From Saprospiraceae bacterium (GTDB lineage Bacteria > Bacteroidota > Bacteroidia > Chitinophagales > Saprospiraceae), in the NCBI GenBank assembly GCA_016718205.1, contig JADKEB010000012.1, forward strand, positions 124,001 to 188,000: a stretch of 64,000 bases of DNA, given 5' to 3'. Both the position numbers and the translations under genes were made by a program. The notes under the pieces were generated by a model. That model was not told the DNA's origin. It worked only from the letters and a program-made list of their open reading frames with translations, and did not search any database. Of the stretch, positions 37,207-46,749 are shown one piece after another. Positions within the stretch are counted from its first letter, which is position 1. Every line of letters begins with the position of its first letter.

Positions 37207-38561
37207 TCACAGAAAAAAACAACAATATAATATCGGGATTTTCCAAACTCTCCAAGGGGGAAAAATTGGATTGGCTGATTCATCATTATCTTAAAGACGG
37301 AGATGATGAAGCCAAAGATATTTTTACATTGTTCAGCCTTGAAGATGAAGCATTGCAGAAAATCATAGATGGGTTTAGTGAAAATACTGTTAGCAATTTT
37401 GTAATGCCTTATGGGCTGGCACCCAATTTTTTGATAGATGGTGAAGTGTATTGCGTGCCTATGGTCATTGAAGAAAGCTCTGTGATCGCAGCCGCATCAG
37501 CTGCGGCAAAATACTGGATGGACAGAGGTGGATTCAAAACCACTATTCTGGGTACGACTAAAGTGGGTCAGGTACACTTCAAATGGTATGGCCATGGGTC
37601 AGTAATCAAAAATATCTATAAAAAAATAGAATCCTTCTTACTGGGTTGCGCTGCTCCCATCATCGAAAATATGCAAAAACGCGGTGGAGGGATCACACGC
37701 ACTGAATTGATTGATTTTACCAAGGAAGAGAATGGATTGTACCAAATCAAGGTGCATTTTGAGACCTGTGACTCGATGGGTGCCAACTTTATCAATTCAG
37801 TTCTTGAAAAATTTGCCGACTCACTGGAACGTTTTTTTGTAGATAGTCCTGATGTCCCTGATGAAAATCGGGATATTGATATCATCATGTCGATCCTTTC
37901 CAACTATACTCCGGAGTGTGTAGTAAGGGCTGAAGTTTCCTGTCATGTGCAGGATTTGGGTACTTTTGCCAATGGCATGCTAGCCGAGCAATTGGCAGAT
38001 AAATTCAGGACAGCTGTCAAAATCGCCCACATAGATCCTTACAGAGCGACGACCCACAACAAAGGTATATTTAATGGTATAGATGCTGTCATCATGGCTA
38101 CCGGCAATGACTTCAGAGCATGCGAGGCTGCCGGCCACACCTATGCAGCCAGAGATGGGCAGTATAAAAGTCTTAGTTTCTGCGAAGTCAAGGATGGTAT
38201 TTTTCGATTCTGGCTGGATGTGCCACTTGCTATAGGTACCGTAGGTGGCCTTACATCTCTGCACCCTCTGGCAAAAAAATCATTGGAGATACTGGGCAAT
38301 CCATCTGCTGAAAAACTGATGCGTATTGTTGCGTCTGTAGGACTGGCACAAAACTTTGGTGCTGTAAGATCATTGGTAACCACCGGCATTCAGCAGGGGC
38401 ACATGAAAATGCACCTCATGAATATACTCAATCATCTGAGTGTATCTGAGGATGAATGTGTTAAATTGATAAGCCATTTTGAAGATAAGACGGTGTCTTA
38501 TGCAGGGGTTAGAGATTACTTACAAGAGATGAGATCATCGGTAGGATACAGAGGGTGCTAA
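37203..38561 (+). CDS. mvaA: Hydroxymethylglutaryl-CoA reductase (class II type)
   Basis: 452 residues, class II (degradative-type) length. It reduces HMG-CoA to mevalonate in the biosynthetic direction implied by linkage to fni. Visible: catalytic Glu in VPMVIEESSVIAAASAAAKY, TCDSMGANFINSVLE (equivalent of DAMGMN), GNDFRACEAAGHTYAARDGQ with the catalytic Asp, and GHMKMH with the catalytic His near the C-terminus. Translationally coupled to fni by an ATGA overlap. Confidence 0.94.
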   Translation: MITEKNNNIISGFSKLSKGEKLDWLIHHYLKDGDDEAKDIFTLFSLEDEALQKIIDGFSENTVSNFVMPYGLAPNFLIDGEVYCVPMVIEESSVIAAASAAAKYWMDRGGFKTTILGTTKVGQVHFKWYGHGSVIKNIYKKIESFLLGCAAPIIENMQKRGGGITRTELIDFTKEENGLYQIKVHFETCDSMGANFINSVLEKFADSLERFFVDSPDVPDENRDIDIIMSILSNYTPECVVRAEVSCHVQDLGTFANGMLAEQLADKFRTAVKIAHIDPYRATTHNKGIFNGIDAVIMATGNDFRACEAAGHTYAARDGQYKSLSFCEVKDGIFRFWLDVPLAIGTVGGLTSLHPLAKKSLEILGNPSAEKLMRIVASVGLAQNFGAVRSLVTTGIQQGHMKMHLMNILNHLSVSEDECVKLISHFEDKTVSYAGVRDYLQEMRSSVGYRGC

Positions 38562-38567
38562 AGTTTT

Positions 38568-38677
38568 GGGTATATCCCAAAATTGCACTTTAATAAAAAT
38601 TCCTTTTGTTTTACCCCATCTAAAAAGGGTGACAAAAAGAATTTTATAACGATTGAATGAAAAAATGGGATACACCC
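38568..38677. mobile_element. MITE family 2, copy 1
   Basis: 110 bp, ends GGGTATATCCCA and TGGGATACACCC, bracketed by AAAGTTTT (38560-38567 and 38678-38685), an 8-bp target duplication. Near-identical to the element at 46639. The interior contains an inverted pair ATAAAAATTCCTTTTGTT / AACGATT...CAAAAAGAATTTTAT. It lies 7 bp past the mvaA stop and may act as its transcript end. Confidence 0.8.
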
Positions 38678-38763
38678 AAAGTTTTTACTATCTGTATGAA
38701 GAGTCTACAATGAGTTGTTTGACTTGACTCCCGTCTCCCGAACTTCACTCAACGATCATCTAA

Positions 38764-38901
38764 CGTATTGTTTTTGACAATAAAGTCATCGACCATGAAT
38801 ACATCACGGGAAGATTAGGATCAAAAGATGTAGTGGAACTTGTTCTGATTTATGAAGTAAAAAATGATCTGATTTACAAAGTGACAGTAATGAGAAAATA
38901 A
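38764..38901 (+). pseudogene. C-terminal remnant of a SnoaL/NTF2-like protein
   Basis: The frame reads RIVFDNKVIDHEYITGRLGS followed by KDVVELVLIYEVKNDLIYKV and ends in TVMRK and a stop. This matches the last strands of SnoaL-like NTF2-superfamily proteins (DHExITGR...ELVAIYEVKNGLI.KV). An in-frame stop lies just upstream and no start is present, so only the tail survives. The remaining gap to 38996 is AT-rich with no gene. Confidence 0.45.
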
Positions 38902-38996
38902 TTTTTCCTCGGGAGGTTGGTTAAAGTTAAGTTAAACAAAAAATTAAATCAACCACTATACCTTGAACATTATACATTTGATATAAATTCTTTACC

Positions 38997-40163
38997 TTGT
39001 TCGAATTTACAAATTGGATATCAGGAAATAAATTTATTGTCCTGCTGATAGGTACCTTGATATTTTTTTCAGGGTGCGGCAATGTTAAAGATTCAAAAGA
39101 CTACAATGTCCTTGTGGGAGGATATAGGTCATTGGACCACACGGTAGCATTTCCATATATTTTAGAAACGGCTGAATCTAAACTTTTACTGAAAGATCAC
39201 TTTGGAGAACAGATAGATGTGGCTTTAAATTTTAAAGGATTTGAGGAAGGAGATACGATCCAAATGGATAAAACCATATTTGAAATTATATATTCTGATA
39301 CCTCGCGTACGAATATTTTTTTATTAAATGATACACTACGTTTTCCTATTTTCAATGGAAATAAATATTGGCCTGGTATGGCAAAGTTCTTTCCTGCATT
39401 AAATACAGCACCAATGCTGGCTAGTGAAATGTATAACATCTTAACAGGAAAGACTTTTAAAACCATAGAGAAAGCGGAAAACCCAAATGATCATTTGAAA
39501 GTTGAAAAGTATTTGTCTTTTACAGTTGACAGTCTGAAAACAAGACGGGATTATTTATATCAAAATGAAATCATCTATTCAGAATTTCAGGTGCAAAAAT
39601 GTAAAATATTTAATGTGGGAACTAAAGCATTTTTATCCTGTAATGAAGATGAAAACAATCCCCAACCCATCTATCAGTTTGTTAAAAATAGTAACAATAG
39701 ATTTTCGTTAAGACATTTTCCTGACAATAATGCTTTGATAGAAAAGTTTGAACTATCCAATGAACCACATCATGATTATTCAATTGCATATAGAAATTGC
39801 TTTGATGGATACGTAGGCGAATATTATCACACAGATGTTACTTACCAAAAAGGTAATGAATTCCTAATAAAAAAAGTAGGTCAGGACGCACCTTTAGACA
39901 AAAGCAACGGTTATATTGTAATTCATTACAATGTTAATTGTGAAGGTAAAATGGGAAGACCAGGACTGCAAATGATGGATTCTGAATACCGTGACACCAC
40001 ATACTCTTTGGACTTGGTCAAACATATCATGTCTCAGGTGATGAAGCTAAAAGAATGGCCATCGACCAAAAGCGAAGGCCAACATTATATCAATTATCGG
40101 GATATTCATGGTTTTCTGATGTTTAAAATTGAAAATGGCAAAATAACTGATCTATGCCCTTGA
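38997..40163 (+). CDS. Lipoprotein with TonB C-terminal-like domain, uncharacterised
   Basis: 388 residues from TTG 38997; no better ATG precedes the lipoprotein signal (FIVLLIGTLIFFSGC). The first half is beta-rich and unrecognised (VLVGGYRSLDHTVAFPYILE...). The C-terminal part (GYIVIHYNVNCEGKMGRPGL...VMKLKEWPSTKSEG..YINYRD..GFLMFKIENGKI) resembles the energy-transducer TonB C-terminal fold seen in many Bacteroidota lipoproteins. Anchored in an envelope membrane. The next gene overlaps its end by 10 bp. Confidence 0.65.
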   Translation: MFEFTNWISGNKFIVLLIGTLIFFSGCGNVKDSKDYNVLVGGYRSLDHTVAFPYILETAESKLLLKDHFGEQIDVALNFKGFEEGDTIQMDKTIFEIIYSDTSRTNIFLLNDTLRFPIFNGNKYWPGMAKFFPALNTAPMLASEMYNILTGKTFKTIEKAENPNDHLKVEKYLSFTVDSLKTRRDYLYQNEIIYSEFQVQKCKIFNVGTKAFLSCNEDENNPQPIYQFVKNSNNRFSLRHFPDNNALIEKFELSNEPHHDYSIAYRNCFDGYVGEYYHTDVTYQKGNEFLIKKVGQDAPLDKSNGYIVIHYNVNCEGKMGRPGLQMMDSEYRDTTYSLDLVKHIMSQVMKLKEWPSTKSEGQHYINYRDIHGFLMFKIENGKITDLCP

Positions 40164-40876
40164 TATTAAGATTTTCATACCTTGTAACATTGATTTCAGT
40201 ACTTGGATGCACATCTAAGCCTGCGAACTATAATCCATTTGCCAAATATTCAAAAGTAGAAAGAGACTCTATTTCCAAAACCATGGATGACTTTGCCAAT
40301 AGTATGAGCCAGCCTTCCGAAATACATCGGTTATACAAAGACTCGGCTTATATGTTGTCTCCTGAAAATATTGAAATCAAGGCACATCTAACTTATTCAT
40401 TTAAAAAAAGAGGCGATCACCTGAAAGCTATGGCAGGGCTCAATGACGTTGTCAATAAAGACATCAAAAAAGGTTCATACGAACAATTGATGTACAGAGC
40501 ATGGACGCTTATTTATTTCTATAGAGATTATCACGGCACTATCAGGGATGTGGATTTAATCAATAAAATGAGCAAACGGGCATATAATTCATGTTGGGGT
40601 GAACCCTGCGGTTTGTTAAAAGGTCAGGCTTTATACAAATTGGGTAAGTACGAAGAAGCAATCAAAGTATTTGATACGGTACTGGTAGAAGAAAAAAAAT
40701 TGGGATTCAATACTGATCACAATTTTTTAGTTCATTTTTATAAAGGTCGCTGTTTTCATTCTTTAAATGATTTTAGCAATGCTTTAAAAAGCTACGGATT
40801 AGTTCTACAACTTGATCCCAATTATACAGAAGCACTGTATCAGGTAGGATTAATCTATAAATCCAAGGGCGAATAA
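40154..40876 (+). CDS. TPR lipoprotein, C-terminus frameshifted
   Basis: 240 residues to the first stop. Lipoprotein signal (FSYLVTLISVLGC) followed by helical repeats; the last are clear TPRs (LLKGQALYKLGKYEEAIKVF, YKGRCFHSLNDFSNALKSYG, GLVLQLDPNYTEALYQVGLI). Immediately after the stop, the +1 frame continues sensibly as NALALQNLTKAKEWLKKGKK, MGEPYFERF.. to a stop at 41010-41012, completing another TPR-like helix. A one-base insertion at about 40875 therefore truncates an original 285-residue protein. Overlaps the upstream lipoprotein gene, so the two were co-translated. Confidence 0.65.
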   Translation: MPLILRFSYLVTLISVLGCTSKPANYNPFAKYSKVERDSISKTMDDFANSMSQPSEIHRLYKDSAYMLSPENIEIKAHLTYSFKKRGDHLKAMAGLNDVVNKDIKKGSYEQLMYRAWTLIYFYRDYHGTIRDVDLINKMSKRAYNSCWGEPCGLLKGQALYKLGKYEEAIKVFDTVLVEEKKLGFNTDHNFLVHFYKGRCFHSLNDFSNALKSYGLVLQLDPNYTEALYQVGLIYKSKGE

Positions 40877-41116
40877 TGCTTTAGCATTGCAAAATCTCAC
40901 CAAAGCCAAAGAATGGCTAAAAAAGGGGAAAAAAATGGGCGAACCATACTTTGAGAGATTTGATGAAGTTTTCGAATATCAGATTGATGAAGCTATAGTT
41001 GGATTAAACTAAGCTTGACTAATTATATGGGCTCAAACAGATTTAGGCTTCAATGGAAATGAAATAATTCTAAACATTGTCCTATACTTTTCTATTTTTA
41101 AATAAAAGCATTTTAT

Positions 41117-43579
41117 TTGGAAGGTATAGGTTTTCAAAAAGTAACAGCATGGTTTTCTACCATCGGATGGGAACCCATGGTCTTTCAGATGGAAGCATGG
41201 GATGCTTATATTTCAGGCAAATCAGGTCTCGTCAATGCACCTACAGGCAGCGGTAAAACGTATTCTATCCTCATTGCCGAAATGATAGATTACTTAAATC
41301 AAAATTCCGAGCATCCCTCAGCATCAGACAGGAAACAAGGTCTCAGACTGATATGGATCACACCCATACGTGCTCTCGCAAAGGAAATATTTTTATCCTG
41401 TGAAAAGGCGATTGTGGCATTGGGGCTTCCGTGGAAAGTAGCCATCCGCACCGGTGATACTTCCGGAAAAGAAAAAAAAGACCAGTTTCAACATCCTCCG
41501 CAAATCCTGATCACTACACCTGAAAGTCTCCATGTGATGCTCTCCACTCCGGGATATCCAGCTTTTTTCTCCGGCCTGAAAACCGTCGTAGCAGATGAGT
41601 GGCATGAATTGATGGGCTCAAAACGTGGTGTACAGGTCGAACTGGCACTGTCACGAATAAAAAAAATATGTCCAAATCTTAAAATCTGGGGTATTTCTGC
41701 CACGATCGGCAATATGCAGGAAGCGATAGATGTACTTTTGTATCCTGTACATGAAGATCAAAGGGCGATTATCAAAGCGGAAATCCCGAAGGTCATATCT
41801 ATTCATTCTGTCATTCCTGATGAAGTCGAAACCTACCCTTGGGCTGGTCATCTTGGGCTAAAACTGGCAGATAAAGTATTAGACATCGTGCATAGTAGTA
41901 AAACAAGCCTGATTTTTACCAATACCAGAGCGCAATGTGAGATATGGTATCATAAATTGCTGGATTTGGATAGCGACCTGGCCGGACAGATAGCGATGCA
42001 TCACGGATCTATCAGCAAAGATATCAGAGAGTGGGTAGAAGAAGCATTGTATGAAGGAAGAGTTAAAGCTGTGGTTTGTACCAGCAGCCTGGATCTTGGT
42101 GTTGATTTCAGGCCTGTGGAAACCATCATCCAGATAGGCAGCCCCAAAGGTGTAGCCCGATTTGTGCAGCGAGCCGGCAGAAGCGGACATCAACCGGGCG
42201 CCGAAAGCCATATATGGTTTGTGCCTACACATGCCCTCGAGCTGGCAGAAGCAGCAGGCCTGCGTATGGCTATGCAAAAAAATGATCTTGAAGAAAGAAT
42301 TCCTTATATCAGATCGTTTGATGTGTTGATTCAGTATCTGATGACATTGGCAGTTTCTGAAGGGTTTTATCAGGAAGAGATATTTGAAGAAATCTCACAA
42401 ACATTTTGTTATGCAGCGATATCCAGAGAAGAATGGCTTCAGGTTTTGCAGTTTTTAGTCTCGGGGAGCGATTCATTGCAGGCTTATGATGAATACAAAA
42501 AAATAGAAATAACTGCATCGGGTTTGTTTCATGTCAGCGACAAAAGGAAGGCTTTAAGGCATCGACTGTCAATAGGTACCATCGTGTCCGAAGTGATGAT
42601 CAACATCAGGATGCTGAAAGGCGGAAGTCTAGGATCTATAGAAGAATATTTTATATCACAACTCAATCCCGGAGATGTATTTTGGTTTGCCGGACAAGCT
42701 TTAGAGTTTGTAAGACTCAAAGAAATGACAGCACAGGTGAGACCATCCAAAGCCAAATCCGGCAAGATACCATCCTATGCAGGCGGTCGAATGCCCTTGA
42801 GTTCCCAGATGTCTGAAGTACTGCGCCAGAAAATCTATGCTTATAATCAGGGTATCATTGTTGATAAGGAAATTGAAGCGTTGGTTCCATTATTTGAAAT
42901 GCAGGCTCGTCGATCACTCATACCAAAGGAAGATGAATTTCTTGTAGAATATTTTGAAAGCAAGGAAGGCCACCATCTCATCATGTATCCTTTTGAAGGC
43001 AGGAATGTACATGAAGGGATGGCAGCCCTCATCGCCAAACGATTGTCTATGATGTTTCCCATTTCATTTTCTATCGCTATGAATGATTTGGGCTTTGAAT
43101 TGTTGTCAGATCAAGAGATAGATGTGGAAGCCGTCATAACGCCTGACCTTTTTTCGACCAAAAACCTGACATCAGATATCCAGTCAAGCATCAACAGTGT
43201 AGAGATGTCCAGACGCAAATTCAGAGATATTGCCCGGATATCGGGATTGGTCTTTACAGGATTTCCGGGCAGGCAAAAGAAAGAAAGGCATTTGCAGGCT
43301 TCCAGTCAACTGATCTTTGATGTATTTCGGGAGTACGAGCCCGACAATCTTCTTTTCAGGCAAACCTATGATGAGGTCATGATCTTTCAGCTTGAAGAAA
43401 TCCGGATGAGAAGATCACTAAACAAAATAATACAAAGTCATATCATCATCAGCCGCCCTTCAAAAGCGACGCCATTTTCATTTCCCATCATTGCAGACAG
43501 ACTGAGCAGAGAAAAACTAACATCAGAAAAACTTGAAGACAGGATCAGAAAGATGACAGCAGAATTGGTTAGAGGGTGA
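41117..43579 (+). CDS. Lhr-like DEXH helicase (ligase-associated DNA damage response type)
   Basis: 820 residues from TTG 41117; the family's N-terminal FxxxGWxPFxFQ motif (FSTIGWEPMVFQ) begins soon after and no ATG fits. Superfamily 2 motifs: Walker A APTGSGKT (41-48), DEWHEL for motif II, WGISATIG for motif III, SLDLGVDFRPVE and QRAGRSGHQPG for motifs V/VI, plus the Lhr winged-helix and beta-barrel C-terminal regions. These proteins usually sit in a four-gene cluster with an ATP-dependent DNA ligase, an exonuclease and a phosphoesterase; none of the partners is in this window. Confidence 0.9.
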   Translation: MEGIGFQKVTAWFSTIGWEPMVFQMEAWDAYISGKSGLVNAPTGSGKTYSILIAEMIDYLNQNSEHPSASDRKQGLRLIWITPIRALAKEIFLSCEKAIVALGLPWKVAIRTGDTSGKEKKDQFQHPPQILITTPESLHVMLSTPGYPAFFSGLKTVVADEWHELMGSKRGVQVELALSRIKKICPNLKIWGISATIGNMQEAIDVLLYPVHEDQRAIIKAEIPKVISIHSVIPDEVETYPWAGHLGLKLADKVLDIVHSSKTSLIFTNTRAQCEIWYHKLLDLDSDLAGQIAMHHGSISKDIREWVEEALYEGRVKAVVCTSSLDLGVDFRPVETIIQIGSPKGVARFVQRAGRSGHQPGAESHIWFVPTHALELAEAAGLRMAMQKNDLEERIPYIRSFDVLIQYLMTLAVSEGFYQEEIFEEISQTFCYAAISREEWLQVLQFLVSGSDSLQAYDEYKKIEITASGLFHVSDKRKALRHRLSIGTIVSEVMINIRMLKGGSLGSIEEYFISQLNPGDVFWFAGQALEFVRLKEMTAQVRPSKAKSGKIPSYAGGRMPLSSQMSEVLRQKIYAYNQGIIVDKEIEALVPLFEMQARRSLIPKEDEFLVEYFESKEGHHLIMYPFEGRNVHEGMAALIAKRLSMMFPISFSIAMNDLGFELLSDQEIDVEAVITPDLFSTKNLTSDIQSSINSVEMSRRKFRDIARISGLVFTGFPGRQKKERHLQASSQLIFDVFREYEPDNLLFRQTYDEVMIFQLEEIRMRRSLNKIIQSHIIISRPSKATPFSFPIIADRLSREKLTSEKLEDRIRKMTAELVRG

Positions 43580-44797
43580 TTATTTTCCAGCTTGTTTTTG
43601 CCACTTCTTTATTAGATCTTGATCAGGGTAATCTTTTCTTAATTCCTGAGTGATAAGGTCTCGGTAAAGTTTATTAAATTTTCCTGATACAACAGACACT
43701 TTCTCTTCCCATGTATCAGGATTCAATTCTATTAAAGTGTCAGAATAGACTTCAGTTTTATTATAGTTTTCCATATAGTACTTTACGGGAAGTTTGTTGG
43801 TAACAATATATGATGATTTTTGCAAAGTTCCATCTATTATTTTTTCATATTGAACTGTATCAATAAGTAAAAAGAATTGAGGAATAGAGTCCAGAGAAAT
43901 TCTTTCACCTTTTTCATCTACTGCTACTTTATAACTTTTAAAACTAAACATCATAAAAGTAATTGCGATGGTAAGCATCATAGCAAAATAAGGTCTGGCT
44001 GACGTGGTTTGATTTTTTAGTTTGTGCATCATTTTAATTCTGTTTTTAATGAGTGAATAAAAATTGTTTGTTAAAGATATTTGTGGTTCAGATCTGACTT
44101 GTTGTAGTAAAATACTGGCGTATGAATAATGGTCTATTTTATTTTCGGTAACTACCTGATCACAAAAATACTCATGAGATTCCCTTAAGGCTCTTCCAGT
44201 CATATAAACCAATGGATGGAACCAAAATATACTTTTTAATATTTAAAATATGATCAGGTCTATGGAATGGTACTGAGAGATATGAACTTTTTCGTGTTCA
44301 AGTATAACAGAGTCAATGTCTGGTTTATGAAAAAAGACGTAACTAAAAAAACTGGAACAGGACAACTCAGGACATATGACGAGTGTATATGTATTGCCTG
44401 AAAAATGTTTGTGTGTGGCAATTATCCGCAATATTTTGAAAAGTCGGAAAAAAAAAGCACTTGATGCTATAATAACACCAAAAAAATAAATCACCCGGAA
44501 TAAGAAAGAAAAGTCTTTATACCATACTAGTCCAACAGGCAGAACTTCATTCAGATTTGAGATGACCTTTTCTTTTGCTGCTATGACTTGAAACTCAGGG
44601 AATACATTAATTGAGATAAACGGAATGACTACTGATGAGAGCATAAGTCCCAATAGATAAACTCTGTTTGCCAGAAATGAGGTATGTTTTCTGAAAATTA
44701 GCTCATATGGCAAATACATGAAAGCAATAATCATTGCTCCTCGGAAAAGCATCCCTAAAAGATGTTGGCTCTCCCACAATTGCATTAGAATATTCAT
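43580..44797 (-). pseudogene. BlaR1/M56-family sensor protease, interrupted by an in-frame stop
   Basis: Two pieces in the same frame: 44243-44797 (184 residues, with membrane helices and the zinc motif HEKVH, reading VILEHEKVHISQYHSIDLII) and 43580-44212 (210 residues, ALRESHEYFCDQVV and a further helix). The 11 codons between read, after a TAA at 44243-44245, ILKSIFWFHPLVY, exactly the continuation seen in M56 proteins, so one codon has become a stop and no base is missing. The intact product would be about 405 residues. Loss or recoding cannot be distinguished. Its start overlaps the upstream blaI stop by 4 bp. Confidence 0.75.
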
Positions 44798-45150
44798 TTT
44801 TCTGACTTTAATGATTTAACCAATGCTTCCAGCTCTTCAATATCCATCTTCTCTTCCTGCATAAAGTAAGACAGGAGTGAATTTTTATTACTTCCCATAA
44901 ACTGGTGGTACATCTTACTGAATACGGACTTATTAAAATCGTCTTTTTGTATCAGTGGATAGTATTGATGGCTCTTGCCAAAAATCTGATATGCCAGCCA
45001 TCCATCTTTTTCCAGCTTACGGATGGTGGATAGCACCGTATTGTAAGGTGGAATAGGATCTTCCATATAGCTGATGATCTCTTTGGGGAAGGCTTTACCA
45101 AGCTTCCAGAAGATGGACATTATTTCTTCTTCGAGTGAATTGAGAGTCAT
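44794..45150 (-). CDS. BlaI/MecI-family transcriptional repressor
   Basis: 118 residues from ATG 45150 (MTLNSLEEEIMSIFWKLG); the frame extends upstream to 45255 through the probable operator, which argues against a longer start. Winged-helix DNA-binding domain with AFPKEIISYM and PPYNTVLSTIRKLEKDGWLA, and a C-terminal dimer helix. In this family the repressor is cleaved through signalling by the adjacent BlaR1-type protein. Here that partner overlaps by ATGA but carries an internal stop, so induction may be lost. Confidence 0.88.
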   Translation of the reverse strand: MTLNSLEEEIMSIFWKLGKAFPKEIISYMEDPIPPYNTVLSTIRKLEKDGWLAYQIFGKSHQYYPLIQKDDFNKSVFSKMYHQFMGSNKNSLLSYFMQEEKMDIEELEALVKSLKSEK

Positions 45151-45186
45151 AATTCCTAAATATTTTTGTAAATATAATGCACATTT

Positions 45187-45216
45187 CGTTATTATAACGA
45201 ATACATCGTTATAATA
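45187..45216 (-). promoter_or_regulatory. Candidate BlaI-type operator
   Basis: CGTTATTATAACG (45187-45199) is an inverted repeat, followed by CGTTATAATA (45207-45216), the same half-sites again. They lie 37-66 bp upstream of the blaI start, where autoregulatory sites are expected. Assignment is by position and symmetry only. Confidence 0.45.
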
Positions 45217-45413
45217 TTGTGGTGAGATTAATATATTTTTCACAAATTGGTTCACCTACCCTTTTATGGTTAGTAATGCTAAGACACAGTTTTGCTGAAG
45301 TTATATTTTTATGAACGATAACTCACAAAAAGAATACCATAACCAATATTCTTTTTGATACATATGGAATTATTTACTTAATTTTGTAGTTCTAAGATAG
45401 ATTCTGAAGTGTT

Positions 45414-46316
45414 ATGAGTGATTCGAGACCATTGATAAGTTTTGACTGGGCCATCAAGAGATTATTGCGCCAAAAGGCAAACTATGATGTCTTAGAAGGG
45501 TTTTTGTCAGAATTGCTCCATTGCGAGATGAAAATCATCAACATTCCTGAGTCAGAGGCCAATGCTGCAGAAGAGTCCAGCAAAATCAATAAAGTAGATA
45601 TCCTTTGCGAATCGTCTGAAAAAGAATTGATACTCATAGAACTCCAATACAATAGTGAACTTGACTACATGCATCGAATGTTGTATGGTAGCAGTAAGTT
45701 GATCGTCGATTACTTAGAAAAAGGTGATCCGTACGACAAGGTACGCAAGATTTATTCCATCAATATTGTGTATTTTGACTTAGGTCAAGGAGATGACTAC
45801 ATTTATAAAGGTACTACAGAATTTAAAGGCATCCACACCAGGGATATATTACAGATCAATGCAGGACAAAAAAAAGCCTTCAATATCGATCATATTTCAG
45901 CAATATATCCGGAATATTACATCATCAAAGTCAATCGTTTTAATGATTTGTCTCGGGATTCCTTAGATGATTGGATTTATTACTTTAAACATAATGCTGT
46001 CCCCGAAAATTCAAAAGCAAGAGGATTAAGTAAAGTTGCTCACTTATTAAAAATTGACCAAATGGATACCACCACAAAATACGAATATGAAGCTTACATC
46101 AAGGATCGTGTGATCAGTAGGAGTATGCTGGAAACTGCCAAGTTTGAAGGACGTGAAGAAGGTCTTGAAAAAGGTCGTGAAGAAGGCATGAAGGCTAATA
46201 CAATCAACATAGTCATTGAAATGAAAAAAGAAGGATTAGAAATACCCTTTATAGCTAAAATCACAAAACTAACAGAAGATAAGGTCGTTAAGATACTTAA
46301 GGATAATGGTCTTTAA
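45414..46316 (+). CDS. Rpn-family PD-(D/E)XK nuclease (putative transposase)
   Basis: 300 residues. Opening RPLISFDWAIKRLLRQKANY and LEGFLSELL, then the nuclease core KVDILCESSEKELILIELQY (D...ExQ pattern of PD-(D/E)XK) and HRMLYGSSKLIVDYL. The C-terminal part is a charged helix with repeated EGREEGLEKGREEGMKAN. This family (PF12784, related to RpnA) is widespread in Bacteroidota and linked to DNA rearrangement, though transposition has not been shown for most members. Monocistronic; a duplicated internal piece of the same gene follows 9 bp later. Confidence 0.87.
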   Translation: MSDSRPLISFDWAIKRLLRQKANYDVLEGFLSELLHCEMKIINIPESEANAAEESSKINKVDILCESSEKELILIELQYNSELDYMHRMLYGSSKLIVDYLEKGDPYDKVRKIYSINIVYFDLGQGDDYIYKGTTEFKGIHTRDILQINAGQKKAFNIDHISAIYPEYYIIKVNRFNDLSRDSLDDWIYYFKHNAVPENSKARGLSKVAHLLKIDQMDTTTKYEYEAYIKDRVISRSMLETAKFEGREEGLEKGREEGMKANTINIVIEMKKEGLEIPFIAKITKLTEDKVVKILKDNGL

Positions 46317-46365
46317 CTTGCAGGTTTAATGATTTGTTCCGGGATTCCTTAGATGATTGGATTTA

Positions 46366-46624
46366 GAGTATGTTTAAATTTTTATGTTTGAGCGAAAGTG
46401 AGGAAATTTAATTTTGGACAAGATGACTGAATGGTCTCGTCTGTGACGAGAATTGAGTAAAATACTTTACTCAATAAAGAAGGAACTGCGAGCAGCTGCT
46501 CGCAGCGAATACTGAATATAGCCGGAAGTTCAAGCGTAGCTTGACGCGGTACGGCGAAAAATATAACGATGGCTAAAATTAAATTTGCCACTTGGAGCCA
46601 AATGATAAAAGTTTAAACATACTC
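46366..46624. mobile_element. MITE family 1, copy C
   Basis: 259 bp, ends GAGTATGTTTAAA and TTTAAACATACTC, with TTA target repeats (46363-46365, 46625-46627). The uninterrupted relative at 45985 shows a single TTA at this point. Compared with copy B it carries about 80 extra bp in the centre holding three perfect hairpins (46435-46451, 46453-46474, 46486-46505). Confidence 0.88.
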
Positions 46625-46638
46625 TTATTACTTTAAAC

Positions 46639-46749
46639 GGGTGTATCCCAAAATTGCACTTTAATAAAAATTCCTTTTGTTTTACCCCATCCCTTAAAGG
46701 GAGACAAAAAGAATTTTATAACGATTGAATGAAAAAATGGGATACACCC
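46639..46749. mobile_element. MITE family 2, copy 2
   Basis: 111 bp with 12-bp perfect terminal repeats GGGTGTATCCCA/TGGGATACACCC and 8-bp target repeats CTTTAAAC (46631-46638, 46750-46757). The intact Rpn-type gene has one CTTTAAAC at the same point, confirming insertion. The 8-bp duplication and GGG ends suit mobilisation by an IS256- or ISL3-like transposase; none is in the window. Confidence 0.88.

Noticed and set aside
45414..46316. Rpn-type gene as the transposase driving the MITEs
   Set aside because: The MITE ends and target duplications point to DDE-type insertion sequences; nothing links a PD-(D/E)XK protein to them except proximity.
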